Source: Glebionis coronaria
Lineage: Eukaryota > Streptophyta > Magnoliopsida > Asterales > Asteraceae
Direction: 5' to 3'
Assembly: GCA_025667525.1 (NCBI GenBank)
Contig: CM046878.1
Coordinates: 395,130,974-395,194,973 of the forward strand
DNA: 64,000 nucleotides
The notes under the pieces were generated by a model. The model did not search any database. It worked only from the letters and a program-made list of their open reading frames with translations, and was not told the origin of the DNA. This document shows, one piece after another, positions 24,640 through 37,032 of this stretch. Within the stretch, counting starts at the first letter, position 1. Each line of letters starts with the position of its first letter. The translations under genes and the position numbers were made by a program.

Positions 24640-26176
24640 TGATAGGTGTGTAAACACCCATCCTTTTACCACTTAATTCTGGCTAAAACAAGACCAAAAC
24701 ACGTATTAAATATCATTTGTTTGGAATTATGCGTGGTTTTTGTGTTTATTGTGATTTCAGAGGTAACCGGATGAATATTAAAGAAAACATGGGATTGCAC
24801 GGGTCTTATCAAGGAAAAAGACTGAAGACGAAGTCTATTGTCCAAGAGATGCAAAAGATTTGAAGTCACTGGGCCTATTTGAAGATTTATCGAAGAAAAG
24901 GACCAAAGACGGAAGATTTACATAAGTCGAAGAAACTCAAGTCTATTTAACGAAGAAATTAGAAGACGAGTTGGATTTAATCGACAACAAATCCCGAATC
25001 AGAATCAAAAACGTCAACTTTTCTGAAAAGACGAGAAGACAAGAAGAAAGGGAGAAAGCCCGCTCACCAACCAACCACTAAGACTATAAATAGATCTCTC
25101 CCTTCACATTTTAGGAAGTTAGTTCATTTTTTTCTTTTTCCAGTTCTTGTTGGTTCGTTCCTTAACCAACTCCATTAGGGAGTTTGGTGATTTTTAATCT
25201 TTCTTTCAATCTTGTAAGTGTTAATCAATACTCTTGTTACTCTTCCATTAATCTATCAATTCCATCTTTTCATTCATCTTGTTCATCTCCATTTTTATTG
25301 CAAGTTTTTAAGTTCTTATTTGATTCAAGTTTGATTTTAAAAAGTTGTTGATTTAGTGTTTTTATTGGTGGGATTTGTTTCTTACGGTATCTAAATGATT
25401 TGTGTTTGATTTGGTAAAATCTTTTTAAGTGTTTGATTTGATTTTGTGTTTAAATCGTTTTCCCTGTTTTGGTGTTACTGTTACCGTTCTTCGTTACCAG
25501 ATCTTTCCGAACAGACCATATTTTCCGCATAGACTAGTTCCCATTTTCCTTATTCGGAATTATGGATATTCCGAATAGGGGTGTTTACATTTCCTTTACT
25601 CGGAATATTTTATATATTCCGCATAGCTTACATATTCCGCATAGCCTTAACTTTCCGCATGAGAGCATTATTCCGAATGGCCATATTTTCCGAATAGGGA
25701 AATATTTTCCGAATAGATGTGTTTTTCCGAGTAAGTCCATTTTTCCGCATAGAAGAATTCTTTCCGAATAGGGAAATATTTTCCGAATAGCAATTTTTCC
25801 GCATAGGCCTTGATATTCCGCATAGAGATCATTTTCCGCATAAGGCAATTTTTCCGAATAATACAATTATTCCGCATAGATGTCAATTTTCCGAATAGAG
25901 CTGTCTTTCCGAATGGCCATACTTTCCGCATAAGACTTACATTCCGCATAGGGTATTTTTCTGTAAGGGTATTTTTCCAGTATTAATTCAAGTTTTGCTT
26001 TTTATTTGTTGCTTGTTTTAAGTTTATTTCATTACCATTTTATCCATTTCCCTGTTTAGTAGAATAGAAAACCAACTCCACTTTTTGTCACCAAGAACAA
26101 ATCATTCCACTTTTAACTGAGATCAATTCGAGAGGATATCGAGTGTAAACTGAACCCTAGCAAAATCCATGTATCA
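24640..26176 (+). repeat. Element B 3' LTR
   Basis: 1537 bp, nearly identical to 15302-16839. Visible differences include a shorter T run near 25128, A for C near 25561, C for T near 25484 and two in the region 24960-25010. It contains the second copy of the TTCCGMATAG array (25505-25952). Confidence 0.95.
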
Positions 26177-26181
26177 GTACA
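26177..26181. repeat. Target site duplication of element B, right copy
   Basis: GTACA, identical to 15297-15301, then the A LTR resumes. Confidence 0.95.
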
Positions 26182-27512
26182 CAAAATAAGCCAAAACAGA
26201 ACCTAGGATTTCAAGGTTTTCAAACCTTAAAAACCTTATGAACCAAGACGTGCCTTAACCACAAGATTAAGGTAGGCCTTAACAATCAAATGTAACTCAG
26301 AATTAGGCTACTCAAACACCAAACTTTTAATTAAATCAAAAAGAGATTTCACAATTTCAGAAATTCAAATTTTATTTAAACTTAAAAAGGAATTACAAAG
26401 ATAATAGCCTAAAACTGGAACAAAGGGACTCTCACATGTTGAGGTCTCCTTTTATAGGCAAATGCCTGGCTACACTATTCACAAACCCTAGATGTGATTT
26501 CTCAAAAATGCCCTTGAGTCCTTGAGTGCGTTTGTTGTTGATGAGCTGTCCAAAGTGATCCCAAACGTTCATTTTAGCTTTGGAATGAAGCATTGATCCT
26601 TAGCTGTTGATCTTAACACGTGGCATGACTTGGAGGGCAAGTACTCATGTGATGGGTGAAACGGTTTGAATGGTGGGGTCCTTTGGGTGAGTGGGAGTGT
26701 GAGTTTAGGCATGGGATAGATTCGTGTGAAGGTTAATTGTGTTTTGGTGTAGGTAATTGTAAAAACCCCCTTGTTGGTAAAAAGTTAAAACTGGGTTCAT
26801 ACGTGTGAAGAGTGACACGTTTGATCCGTTTCTTAGGGAGAAAGGTGTTTGGCGCGTGTTTAGGGATTTAAACTTCCAAACTTGGCAGTTTTGGTCCTTT
26901 TTCTTCCTTTCTTTTTTCACTTGTGAATAAAAGTCTATCAGCGCCCATTTCCTTTGTATCAACTTTTGGCAACTTGTCATTTTTTGCACAAAACTTTCCA
27001 AAAGGTGTATCAAGGGTTAATTTTGGAACTTTTGCATATTTGAAGGACTGATCTTGGACATTTTTTATCTTCAAAGGTCTTTAATGTATCTTTGGCTTGA
27101 TGAGGGACCATATTTGACAATTTGAAATTGTTGAAGGACTAATCTAGCCATTTCTTCAAAGTTGAAGGACCTTTTGTGTAATTTTGACAAACTTAAGGGA
27201 CCAAACTTGTAATTATGAATATACAAGGGTTTTAAGTGTCATTTCTTCAATAAATGAGGATCAATCTTGTTTGTCTTCAATTCTTCAAGGGTATTTGTTG
27301 AATTTTCCATGATTAGGGCCCGGTTCTTTGTACGGCTTCGTTTCTCGTGTCCGTTTTTCCTTGTATCTTGTGATCTTTTGTCTTTTTCATGATATCCATA
27401 CCTAAAATACAAAAGTAAACAAACACAAGCATATAAATGGTATTTTATGACATTTGTGTGCACTAAAAGCCCGAAAAGAACGATGAGATCATGTATAAAT
27501 GCCATCTCATCA
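26182..27512 (-). repeat. Element A 5' LTR, distal segment
   Basis: Continues the A LTR after the B insertion and ends CTCATCA, matching the left LTR up to 4147. In transcription order this is the U3 side with the TATA-like box near 26448-26458. No gene. Confidence 0.92.
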
Positions 27513-28151
27513 ATGGTTGTCACGATCCAGATCCAGATCTTGATCTTACAATTTTACATTTTTATGATACTTCAAAACATAAGCGATTCAGATTTTACAT
27601 ATGATCTTTGCAAGCGTAGAATCTTGTAGGATCCTGACTTTAACCATATGATCTTATGATTTATTACGATCCGATCTGTTAATGCGATGATGCCTAAAAA
27701 CGTTACTTGCATTTTTTGGTCTCTCTTTGTTTTGATTACGACAATTTACAAAAACAAGCATTTACGAAAACAATGAAAATTGAATTATTGAGTTCAAGTA
27801 TTTTTCATTTCATCCATAATCACTTAAGGTATGAACAAACAAGTTCTTAACCTAACTAAGTGATTAAATATTTATATTTTTCCTAAAACTCGCTTTTATT
27901 TAAAAGTGAAAAAAGTGTTTAATAAACTCTACTTTTAAGAAGATGTTTTATTAAAAGATGGAAATTTGAAAATAGGATATTCCTTTTGGAAAAAGGATGT
28001 GCCATTTGAATATTTATTCCACCAGACGGACTTTCCCCACTAAAGAACAAAAAGGAGTGAAATCTAGTATCGGCAGATCATTATAGGTACCCGCATATCA
28101 TTATTGATAATGAGCCGCATGCCTATTTAATGAGTCGCGCCCAGTACTAGC
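27513..28151. other. Target duplication of A and flanking DNA
   Basis: ATGGT at 27513-27517 closes element A. The rest is AT-rich with no gene recognised. Nine GATC tetramers crowd into 27524-27676. Confidence 0.6.
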
Positions 28152-28475
28152 CGTTGGACCTTTCTTGTAAAATATTGGTAATCTATGATTTCTTAAGAGG
28201 ATTGATGTTTCCTAGAGAGAGAAAGTAGAGAGAGAAAGAGAGAGAAAATGAAGTATTATTATGTGTAAAATGAAACAACCAACACCCTCTCCATCAAAGG
28301 AGAGGGCTTTTATACCCAAGCCTTGGTGGGCTTGGGCCTTCCAACCCATGGACATTTCCATAGGCTAGGCTTTTAAATATTACAAAGTAAATAACTAACT
28401 ACGAGCCTACAACGTTTAATAATATTGTTGGAGTGACCGATACTTCTAATATACGTTAAAAACGTATTTCCAACA
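28152..28475 (-). repeat. Element C 3' LTR (left limit approximate)
   Basis: The right edge is sharp: CCAACA at 28475, next to the PPT. The left edge is inferred from CGTTGG at 28152, possibly a changed TGTTGG. A TATA-like box (GTATAAAA, minus) lies near 28308-28315, followed by a GA/CT-rich stretch (28204-28250) like that in the E LTR. Confidence 0.6.
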
Positions 28476-28490
28476 ATCTCCCCCTAAGGG
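28476..28490 (-). promoter_or_regulatory. Polypurine tract of element C
   Basis: The minus strand reads CCCTTAGGGGGAGAT directly before the LTR. Element E has TTGGGGGAGAT in the same place. Confidence 0.75.
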
Positions 28491-30652
28491 AGGCCACTCC
28501 AAATTACAAAGTCCTAAACCTAGCATACTATACTATGTATTCGTCTTGAGCTCGTAGTTGCTTTCTCTTTTCTTCTTTCTTTTCATTTGTGAATATGTTG
28601 ATAATCATTGGGCTTTGGCTGAGAGCTTGTTCTTTGGCCTTTCACGTGCAGTCTTTGCCTTCTTGTGATTTTTGCCTCTTCGTGACTTCATGTCCCACAT
28701 ACCTATCCTTTGTTGAATTCTTGAAAGTTTCAGAGTTGATACAACGGAAGACTTTTAGGTCAGACTTTCTTGAATTTGCTGAAGTATTTGATGCAGAAGG
28801 AATTAGTATGTGAGGACGACTTCTTCTGGTACACCGCAACGCCACCGTCTTCAAATGCAGCAACATAATAAGACACGAATAAAATGGCTTTGACATTTTA
28901 TTCTGATTTGGTAGCATTTTACCTCCGGTCGATGAAGACCGTTGGACAATAATAAATTATCGTACTTATGACAGGTAGGTCTAATTAAAGATCTCCTTGA
29001 CAAGATTTCGCGGGTAAACCCGTTCTCTTTATTCGACCGTCCAAAGCTGTCTGCGAACATAAAGAGTGAATCATTTGGATTAAAATCCGCATGATTAAAG
29101 CCGTCAATTCAAGAACCCGGAACAAGTGAATCTCAATTAAGATTTTCACCATCGTTGCTTTCCAGTTGTCACGAGCCAACTTCTGATAGAATCTTGCTAG
29201 TCACCTACCGCAATGCTGTTTAATGTTGATACTGGAAGGATTTCCACTTGTCATTGTGGACATTAAAGAATGCCACTCTGAGTGTTCTGGCAAGATCACT
29301 TGGATAATGCGTAGAGGCCCTGGAACAAGTTTAATCTCATTTAAGAGTTAAACTATCGTTTCTTTCCAGTTATCACAAGATTGGTTCTTAAAGAATCGCA
29401 TGTGTCACCTACCATGAGCTTGTTTGATGTTGGCTCAAGCAGGATTTCCATCTTCATAGTAATACTTATGTATCACTCAGATGTTCCGGCAATAATACAA
29501 GACTATTGCGTAGGACTCATAGAATCTTTCTTACTTTTCACAGAGTGTGAAAAAGCAAGGAATAAATGACAAGTGTCCTAATGAGACTTTTGATGATCTC
29601 GTGGCTCTAGACTCGATAGTGCGTTTTGTTTTGTTGAGCGGAGGCTGGAGAGGATTGCCACCTTTTCAATATCAATTCATTCGGAGTGAATGAACCAATA
29701 GATAACGTGTTGAGCTCCGTGATGTTAAAACAAATATCTTTTGAGAGATATTTGAGTTAGCTGCGAGGGGTTGTGCATCGCATCACTGGGTCCATGATAC
29801 TTTAAAGTCTTCAAGATGTGTTGACCCGGTTTCTGCCTAAGTTGTAAGGAGGGCTTCTTTCTTTACACCCTTTATCTTTACAATTCTTTTTCATTCTTTA
29901 ACCCCTTCAATGCTTACCAATACGTCATAACTAGCACCTAGTTGTGATTGTTCCAGTGCTAGCTTAAGTACTTGGTCCGCATTCTGCTACGTTTACAATC
30001 TATTCCCCATCTTTCCTAAGGACTTCTATTTCTAGCTATGGGATTGTCCTTGGGAAGATTCCTCCGGTGCTGGAAGAATCATTGGACTTGTACCTAATCC
30101 TACCACCCTTTTGTCACCACAAACGTCGTGAATCAATAGTGTTTTGGTAAGTACATGTCACCATGAAAATTCCTTTGGAAACCTACTAAGGTACTTGTGA
30201 TATAAATATCAAAAGATTTTGTACCTTAGAGTTTTTATGCAACAAAACGCTCCCCCTTAACATGTGCAATACACATATTAAGTTGGAAATTTGTTAATTA
30301 CTTTTCGATCTTTAGCCAAATATATTAACAAGTCTCCTTAATCCCATTTTCTCCCCTTATCCAAAATGTTAACCACTAATATTTTGGATATCAATGGATT
30401 AACCGGTCTTTGGGTAACAAAATGAAATCAGTTGTTGGCCATAGAACATAGTAATGCTCCCCCTCAAATCAATGAGGGTCAGTTGTAGTGCTTGAGTATG
30501 ATATATTTTGAAAGATTTAGAATCTCGTGAGAAATTCTTGAAAAATTATCATACTTTCACACTACAGCAAGCCACAAAAGCCTTTTATTAACATAGTAAC
30601 ATATTCACAATATTAAACATATGGAGTTGACCTGTTTGAAGACGATCCATGA
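28491..30652 (-). other. 3' noncoding region of element C
   Basis: About 2.2 kb without a credible gene. It matches 49740-51900 of element E in inverted orientation, including a roughly 205-bp tandem duplication (about 29100-29312 and 29313-29518) and the CTGGGTCCATGAT / GTGTTGACCC block near 29785-29830. Confidence 0.7.
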
Positions 30653-33600
30653 TTAAATGGATCGTTCCGTGAACCTGTGGTGTGCTCCATATGGTCGTCC
30701 ACTGACGAATCGTTCCAAACTTCTTATCAACCTTCTTTTCCGCAGAGTTGCCTCGATCTTTTTGATGGCGTAAGTAGCACTTCTTCGGCATTGGTTTGTC
30801 CATGTGTACGTTATTGCTGGAAGTCGTTGGTTGGCATTGAGAACTTGCAGGTTATCACGAACGTGTTTGAGTGTACCATCACTGAACTTGTTTAGTTCAG
30901 AAAACCTCACGTATTGCTTAACTCCTGTCGCGTTCTGATAAAACATTCCTGGTTCCGGGTTCATGGTCCCCATGTAAGGAAACTTGTCCTTGTGGTATTG
31001 ACTCAGGGGAGCTGTGTGAGGACGTTGCAGGTTTAATTTCTGTTGGTAACTCTCCACCCCAAGTTGGAAGCCTTCAACTCTGTTTATGATGACAATCCTT
31101 CGAGTGAATTGGCGAATATTGGAGCTTAGGGCAATGTTGATGGCGGGAGTCAATTGCAGGATGTTTTCTTGGACTAAGATCAGTAGAAGATCTTCTATGT
31201 CTTTTAGGGGAAGGTACTGAAGATCACTCTCTTCAAATCTGTATTCATTCTCATCAGCGCACTTGATCAGTATGTTATTCAAATAATCATAGCCAAATAC
31301 GTTCATCGTGGTGGCTTCTTGTATGCTCCTAATTCTAAGATCGGAAATGATGAGTGACTTGTACTTCTCACGATTTAAGCAGTTATAGGCTAAGTTCTTC
31401 TTTTTATTCCAGCGAGAAACACCAAGTGCAACATAGGGATCATAAAATGGAAGCAACTTTCTTCGCCATAAAGCCGCTGGCACTTTATCTTCTATCCAGG
31501 GTACATTCTCCAAGTTTATCGCCCTTAACATGGTTAGGGATGTAGCATAACTATTTGCACCATTTTCGAGGTACTCTAGATCATGAGATACGAAACATTC
31601 CATTGGAATAGTTGGCGACTGGAGAATCAGATTGGATGTGAGAGGTTGTACCACTGGAGTCTGAATACCGGTGGTCGTTGCTTTCATTGCCTTGACAAGC
31701 TCATTGAAATGATATTCTGCCTCATTGTTGGTGATCTTCATTGTATCGAGGAAATTCACATCAGCGACTGACATTTTGAGAAGCGCTGGGGTTAAGGTGG
31801 GTTGGCCGTGAGTATACAGAAAGAAAGCTGAGAAATCGATAGGATTGTTGAGCATTTGTGTGAGCTCGATATCTGTAGCTGTAGAGAATGAATGTTGTGG
31901 TGCTGCTTCAATCATCCACTGTTGCGCTTGTGCACTCTCATCAATGATTAAGGATTCAGCAAAGGTCAGTTCTGGGGAATTAAGGTCGTCGACTTTCATA
32001 TCCTCAGAAGGCTGCTGATCCATGGTTGGAGGTGTGGAGGTGTGTGCAGTGGGATTGGCTTCAGGCATAGACACTGGTGGTTCATCGTTATGCACATAAG
32101 TCGTGGGTTCGTCTTCATGCATAATGACCGGGGGTTCGTCTTCAAGCATTGGTTCTATATGTTCTAAAATAGGAACAGTAGTAGAAACCGGTGTAGTAGG
32201 CGTACCTGTGTCGATATTCTGAGATTCTGAAGCAGGAGCATCCATTGTCCGTGCTTTAGATCCAGCACCACTTTTGTTTTCTTTCTCAACAACGTTCTCA
32301 GTTTCCATGTCACCTTCACCCGTATTGGTATCAACACCACTTTCACCCGCGTTGTCGTTCTTATCATTGTTGCCAGTTTTATTCCCGTTGTTATCATCAT
32401 TTTTATCATCGTCATCCCCATCCGTATCTGCATCCTCGTCCTCTACATCATCCTCATCGTCTTCTTCCTCATCATCATCCTCTTCTTCATCCATATCCTC
32501 TAGCTTATCCTCATTGTCGTCCTCTTGTTCCTTATCCTCCTCGTCATTATTATCATCATCTCCATCCTTATCTTCATTACCATTATCCTCACTATCTACT
32601 GTCTCGACTAGCTCGTCTTCGTCTTCATTATCAGAAGCTTCAGCTTCGTTAGGTGTATCTTCACGAATAACCTTGTTGAGATATTGTAGAACTTTTCGTT
32701 TATTATTTGATTTGTGAGCTCCCATATCTGTGAGACGTGTCTACAATAGTTGCATGAGTTGAGAAGTAGATAAACCTGAGCTGAAGAGAGTTGGGAGCAC
32801 TTGATCAACATATGACTTCACTTCACATTGAATGATGTTGGTCATAGTGTTATCAATGGACCCGAGAAAGACAGCATTTTCGTTGTCACGAGCTTTCTTT
32901 TCTGCACGAAATTCCTTGTGCTGTCTTTTGAGACGTTTGACTTTGTCATGGATCTTATTCAATGTATACTCTTCACTTTGTTGTGCACTGACAGTTGGTG
33001 TGTTCGGCTTAGTGATTGAGGCATTAAGCGTCTCAATTTGTTTTGCCTGAACCTCCAGTTGTTTCAGAAGTGTCTGAATGACGTCATCATTGACATTAAG
33101 ATATAAGGTAGATGGTACCGGTTGTTCGGATGGTGGTGGAGGTGTTGAAATAATTGATTGGGTGGTGGATGATACAGGTTGTGCTGTGGAAGGTGTAGGA
33201 GTAACCACGAGTGTTAGAGGGGTGGTGGATGATACAGGTTGTGGGATGGTGGTTGATAATGGTTGTTCGATGGTAAGATCAACCTGTGTAGCTGGGGTTA
33301 TGGATGATACAGATTGTGGGTGTGGTTGATACATGTTGTACTATAGACGGTTCAACCTGGGTAGCTGGGGTGGTGGATGATACGGATTGTAGGACGGTGG
33401 TTAATACAGGTTGTACGACAATAGGTTGAACCAGGGGAACATTAGTCACGACAATGCTGGTGACCGTTGGAGTGAGTGGAGTAGTAGTTACAACCGTGCT
33501 ACTTACCGTTGGAGTGAGTGGTGGAATGACAATCGATGTCGTTGATGTAATAGGAACATCCACCAGGTTCTCATTTGTTGATGCATCAGTATTGGTGACT

Positions 33601-35147
33601 TCACCGCCGTCCCCTTCTAAGTTAAGATATTGCAGTATATCAATAGAACTAGAAGTAGACTCACTTTGAGATTGAATAGCTGGAGTGAGAGTCGCATGAG
33701 CATCATCGGTGGTCAGCGTGCACGTTGCAGGTGGTAATGTGGTGGTAATATTAACATCATCATACAGTGTGTCAATCATCGCGGTGTCACTACCACCACC
33801 TTCTTCACTGTGCTCCAGTGTCTCAAAAGAGATTGTATCAATGTTTTCGTCATTTGGATCTTCATACAAATGGGTATCATCATCAGGATGACCGAACTCA
33901 TCTAAATCATCAACTTTCCTGGAACCTGAACCTCTGGATGTGGCGAAAGCCTCCTCTCTGCTCTGCTGAAGAGTGAGACGCAGCAGTTTGTCTTGAGAGA
34001 TGGTTTCGTGAACCGGTTCGGTCTCAGGCACACTTGTTTCCTTCCCTTTGTGTTTCTTTGCTTGGCGTATAAGTTGTTGCTCTTCTTCATCAGTGTAAAT
34101 CAACTCATCGTCATCCTCGTCATCTTCATCATGAAGTTGTTTCTTCCTTTTGCCTTTAGCTTTGGAGGAAGCAGTTGGTTGGCGCTTGGAAACTCTTTTC
34201 TTGCGTTTACCTTTTGGCTTCTCTGAAGGAAGGGAATTTGCTTGTCGAAACTGTGTGTCAATATCCTGGAGCATCTCTTGCTAATGATCACTTTCTTTGA
34301 TTCTTTCATTGATCTTTGTATCAGGTTCGAGAGCTGGACGTAATGAATACTTTGTGGATTGGATATCCGGATTCATCTATAGAATCACATAGTCATCATC
34401 TTGTGTGTGGTAGAAGAAATTCCCGCGAGTATCTATGCTTGGGTCATTCTTCATAAAGTAATGGATAATGAGCTTGGTGAACCTTGGGAAGGGAAGATGC
34501 ACAAATTTCTTCTTGGTGCCAGTAAACTGATAACAAAATTCATCCCAGATAAGTAGTGCATAATCAACTTTAGATGCTGTGTAAAGTCCCTAAAATATGT
34601 GAGCCTGAGGTGGTCTTATTACGTTCGATCCCTGAGTCTTTGAAGTAAGACATTTAACGATGATGGTGATTATTGCTTTCCAGGGTTGCCCAATGTGTGA
34701 TGTGTTAAACTGGGATAGATTGTAGATTTCACTGTCATAATTGAGAGCACGAATGACTCGAAGCATTTCATCGGTGTCTGGGTTAGCCATGAAGTGTTCT
34801 CCTTTTGCTAACTTAGGAAAGTTAAAAAATTGTCTAAAGGTGCTCAAGTCAAGTACCATTGGTGTTTTGTTGAGTTTGAATGAGACAGTCCTTTTAGACA
34901 GTTGTCTCGATGAAAGCGTTCAGTGGTCCAGAACTCGTGCATGTAGACTTCAGGAACCGAAGCAGTAAGTCTGAATGCATCTTTGATAGGTGATATGTCA
35001 ATGATATCCGTGGCTACTTTGAAAGCTGCTAAAGATGGATCAAAATCCTCTTGTAAGCGAGAGTTGTTTTCAGCGTATGGGTAGCCTGATGCTGAGTGGA
35101 ACAAGTTCGAGATCAAGTTGTCGCTGTTGTTCTTCTGTGATCAACAT
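30653..35147 (-). pseudogene. Element C ORF2 (accessory gene of copia element, degraded)
   Basis: A gene of about 4.5 kb downstream of pol. The likely start is the ATG at 35147 (MLITEEQQRQ). Frameshifts occur near 35100-35140, 34850 and 33300, with stops at about 34590, 34380 and 32740. The N-terminal 250 residues contain HEFWTT, RQFFNF, IGQPWKAIITIIVKCLTSK and LPFPRFTKLI, aligning with FWNT, RQALHL, WKYLIHVILQCLSPK and YPRFLQMV in the ORF2 of D. The middle is Lys/Arg- and Thr/Pro-rich. After the TAG at about 32740 comes a very acidic tract (about 32350-32640). Function unknown. I recall similar proteins beside copia pol genes in Asteraceae, but no search was possible. No membrane segment is obvious, so an env role is not supported. 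Confidence 0.7.
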
Positions 35148-35189
35148 CTTCCTGCTTAGATGACACAAACACAAATGATATACACAACC

Positions 35190-35199
35190 ATATATATAT
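35190..35199 (-). promoter_or_regulatory. TATA-like box upstream of C ORF2
   Basis: The minus strand reads GATATATATA, about 45 bases before the inferred ORF2 ATG (35147). Further upstream is the ATCGCAAT array. It suggests ORF2 may have its own promoter. Confidence 0.4.
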
Positions 35200-35343
35200 C
35201 TTAAATCCATGTCAAGCTGTAGCATTTGCAGTAATAGACAACAAACATTAGCACATTACATTTATCTTACCACTTTGAGCTTGACCTAGCCACATGTCTA
35301 TAGGTTCCACCTATCATAATACTAGCATGACAATCCTATCACT

Positions 35344-35764
35344 CATCGCAATCTTCAAGTTTTTGGTATCACAATCCAAAATCCATCGCAAAACAACTAT
35401 CCATCGCAATCTTATAACCATCGGAATACTTAACCATCGCAATCCTATCGCAATCCTATCGCAATCTAATCCTATCGTAATATCACATCCATCGCAATAT
35501 CTTTGTTTCCATCACAATGTTGAAAAACATTATCGCAATATGTCCCCATCGCAATATCATTACGATGCCATCGCAATGATGCCTCGGAGTGCACCATCGC
35601 AATATGCCATCATAATGTGTCATCGTAATGACCCATCGCAATGAGCCATCACAATGAGCCATCAGAATGAGCCATCGCAATAACTTATCGCAATGAGCCA
35701 TCGGAATGACTCATCGCAATGACCATTCATCGCAATGTAGTTGTCGCAATAATCATCGCAATCC
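35344..35764. repeat. ATCGCAAT short-word array
   Basis: Sixteen exact ATCGCAAT words and about a dozen one-mismatch versions (ATCACAAT, ATCGGAAT, ATCGTAAT) in 420 bp, at variable spacing of about 9-40 bp. In the later part the word is often followed by GAGCC or GACCC. It lies between C pol and ORF2, about 200-620 bp upstream of the ORF2 start. Confidence 0.88.
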
Positions 35765-37032
35765 GATACATGGATTCGATTATAAGTTTGACTTCGCGAT
35801 TACGGGACCTTGGAAGTGTTTTAGGCAAACTAAGCAAGACCTATGTTTATCTAGGCTAGATGAACAAATCCCACCATTCAATTAACATTTTTGTCGCAAA
35901 AAGTTTAAAACTCTAATTTGATTATATCATTAATTAGAGGTTTGTTCGTGATAATTGGATGGAAAACATGATAAACATATAAACAACGAATGTTACCTAG
36001 GTGAATGGACGATGAAAATAGCAAGCAAAAATCAAGGATGAAGGTCATAAATGGCAGGGAGTGTTTTGTGTTTGTGTTTTGTGATATAAAAGAAAAAGAC
36101 GGGGAGGGGGAGGGAGTAATAAGGTTGACTTTGGTCAACTTGATGCCAAAGGACACTTTTGACCCCCTATTTGCAAAAATTGCAAAGTTAGCCCCCCAGT
36201 TAGTAAGGTTTGTTAATAACACTTGGATTAACCAAATAACTTAACAAGGTACTAACCCGCACACAAACACGAACATATACACTTAACACTTAATTTCAAA
36301 CAACCTATTCCTCAAACCATATTCCACACAAGGCACACTTAGCATATTTTGATGACGATGATCGGTTTAAATTTTTTGAAAAAAAACCCTTTTTGAAGAC
36401 CAATTTTAATTCGAAAACATTTTATATTTGCTCCCCCTTAAACACGGACACGTTTTCTATTTAAAGAGTTGTAGTCATTGTTTTTAAAGAAGCAAATATC
36501 CATGAAGACTTTTTCCGTTTTAGTGATTGTTTGGAAACGATTCTGGTGGCAATAAGATTTCTCTTATTTTGACAAAATAAGTGCACTGACACGTACACTA
36601 ATTTGTGTTAGACCAAGTTATAAAGTAAACTTGATCCCTTGCAAGGTTTTAAAGTAAACCTTGCCCGAGAAAATTAATTCCCGTTGTGAGCCAACGTTTT
36701 CAAAAGAAATACGTGACTTTAATGCGAAAAGCGGGTTGTAGTATGAAATAACTACAAGCCATTTGGGCATGTTTTAAAATATGTACAACTTTTATACGGA
36801 CTCTATTTATGGCGCCGTGTCAATTTTAATCGACATTTCTAAGGCCGTAAATATTACCGTACTAAAAGACATGCCCGATTTTAAAAGGAAAATATTTTTG
36901 GGTTTTCTTTATTTTATATTTTTTATGGTTTTTCTAGGTTTTATATTTTTGTATTTTTCTTTTTGTGGTTTATATATATACGATAATATACAAGATCACG
37001 ATCAAAGGATACGCTAGAATAGTTTACCACCA
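35765..37032 (-). other. Spacer between C pol and ORF2
   Basis: The part next to pol (about 36450-37030) is homologous, inverted, to the sequence after E pol (49340-49800). The part from 35765 to 36450 has no counterpart in E and belongs to the ORF2 segment. Short open frames on both strands here show no recognisable domain. Confidence 0.6.

Larger units (their letters stand above)
15302..26176 (+). mobile_element. Element B: young Athila-like Ty3/gypsy retrotransposon inside the A LTR
   Basis: 10.9-kb element on the plus strand: LTR, PBS, gag-PR, RT-RNase H-IN, 1.9-kb 3' noncoding region, PPT, LTR, with a 5-bp duplication. Aligning the LTRs by eye I find about four substitutions and one single-base length difference over 1.54 kb, so insertion was recent. 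Its proteins align throughout with element A, making them different families of one lineage. Two in-frame stops (19670-19672, 21755-21757) mean this copy probably cannot make a full Gag-Pol. Confidence 0.95.
230..27512 (-). mobile_element. Element A: Athila-like Ty3/gypsy retrotransposon, interrupted by element B
   Basis: Complete LTR retrotransposon read on the minus strand. In its own 5'-3' order: 5' LTR (27512-12714, split by B), PBS, leader, gag, PR-RT-RNase H-IN, long 3' noncoding region with PPT, 3' LTR (4147-230). The LTRs match end to end and a 5-bp duplication flanks the element. Domain order RT-RNase H-IN makes it Ty3/gypsy; the DLGAS protease, long gag and tRNA-Asp-type PBS suggest the Athila group. 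Over the first ~200 bases the two LTRs differ at about 2% of positions by eye, so A is clearly older than B. Without B it is about 16.4 kb. Confidence 0.9.

Noticed and set aside
27518..28151. Host gene exon between A and C
   Set aside because: No open frame of useful length, no domain or splice pattern.
35905..36244. Overlapping open frames on both strands in the C spacer
   Set aside because: Neither shows a recognisable domain, and low-complexity AT-rich sequence readily yields such frames.
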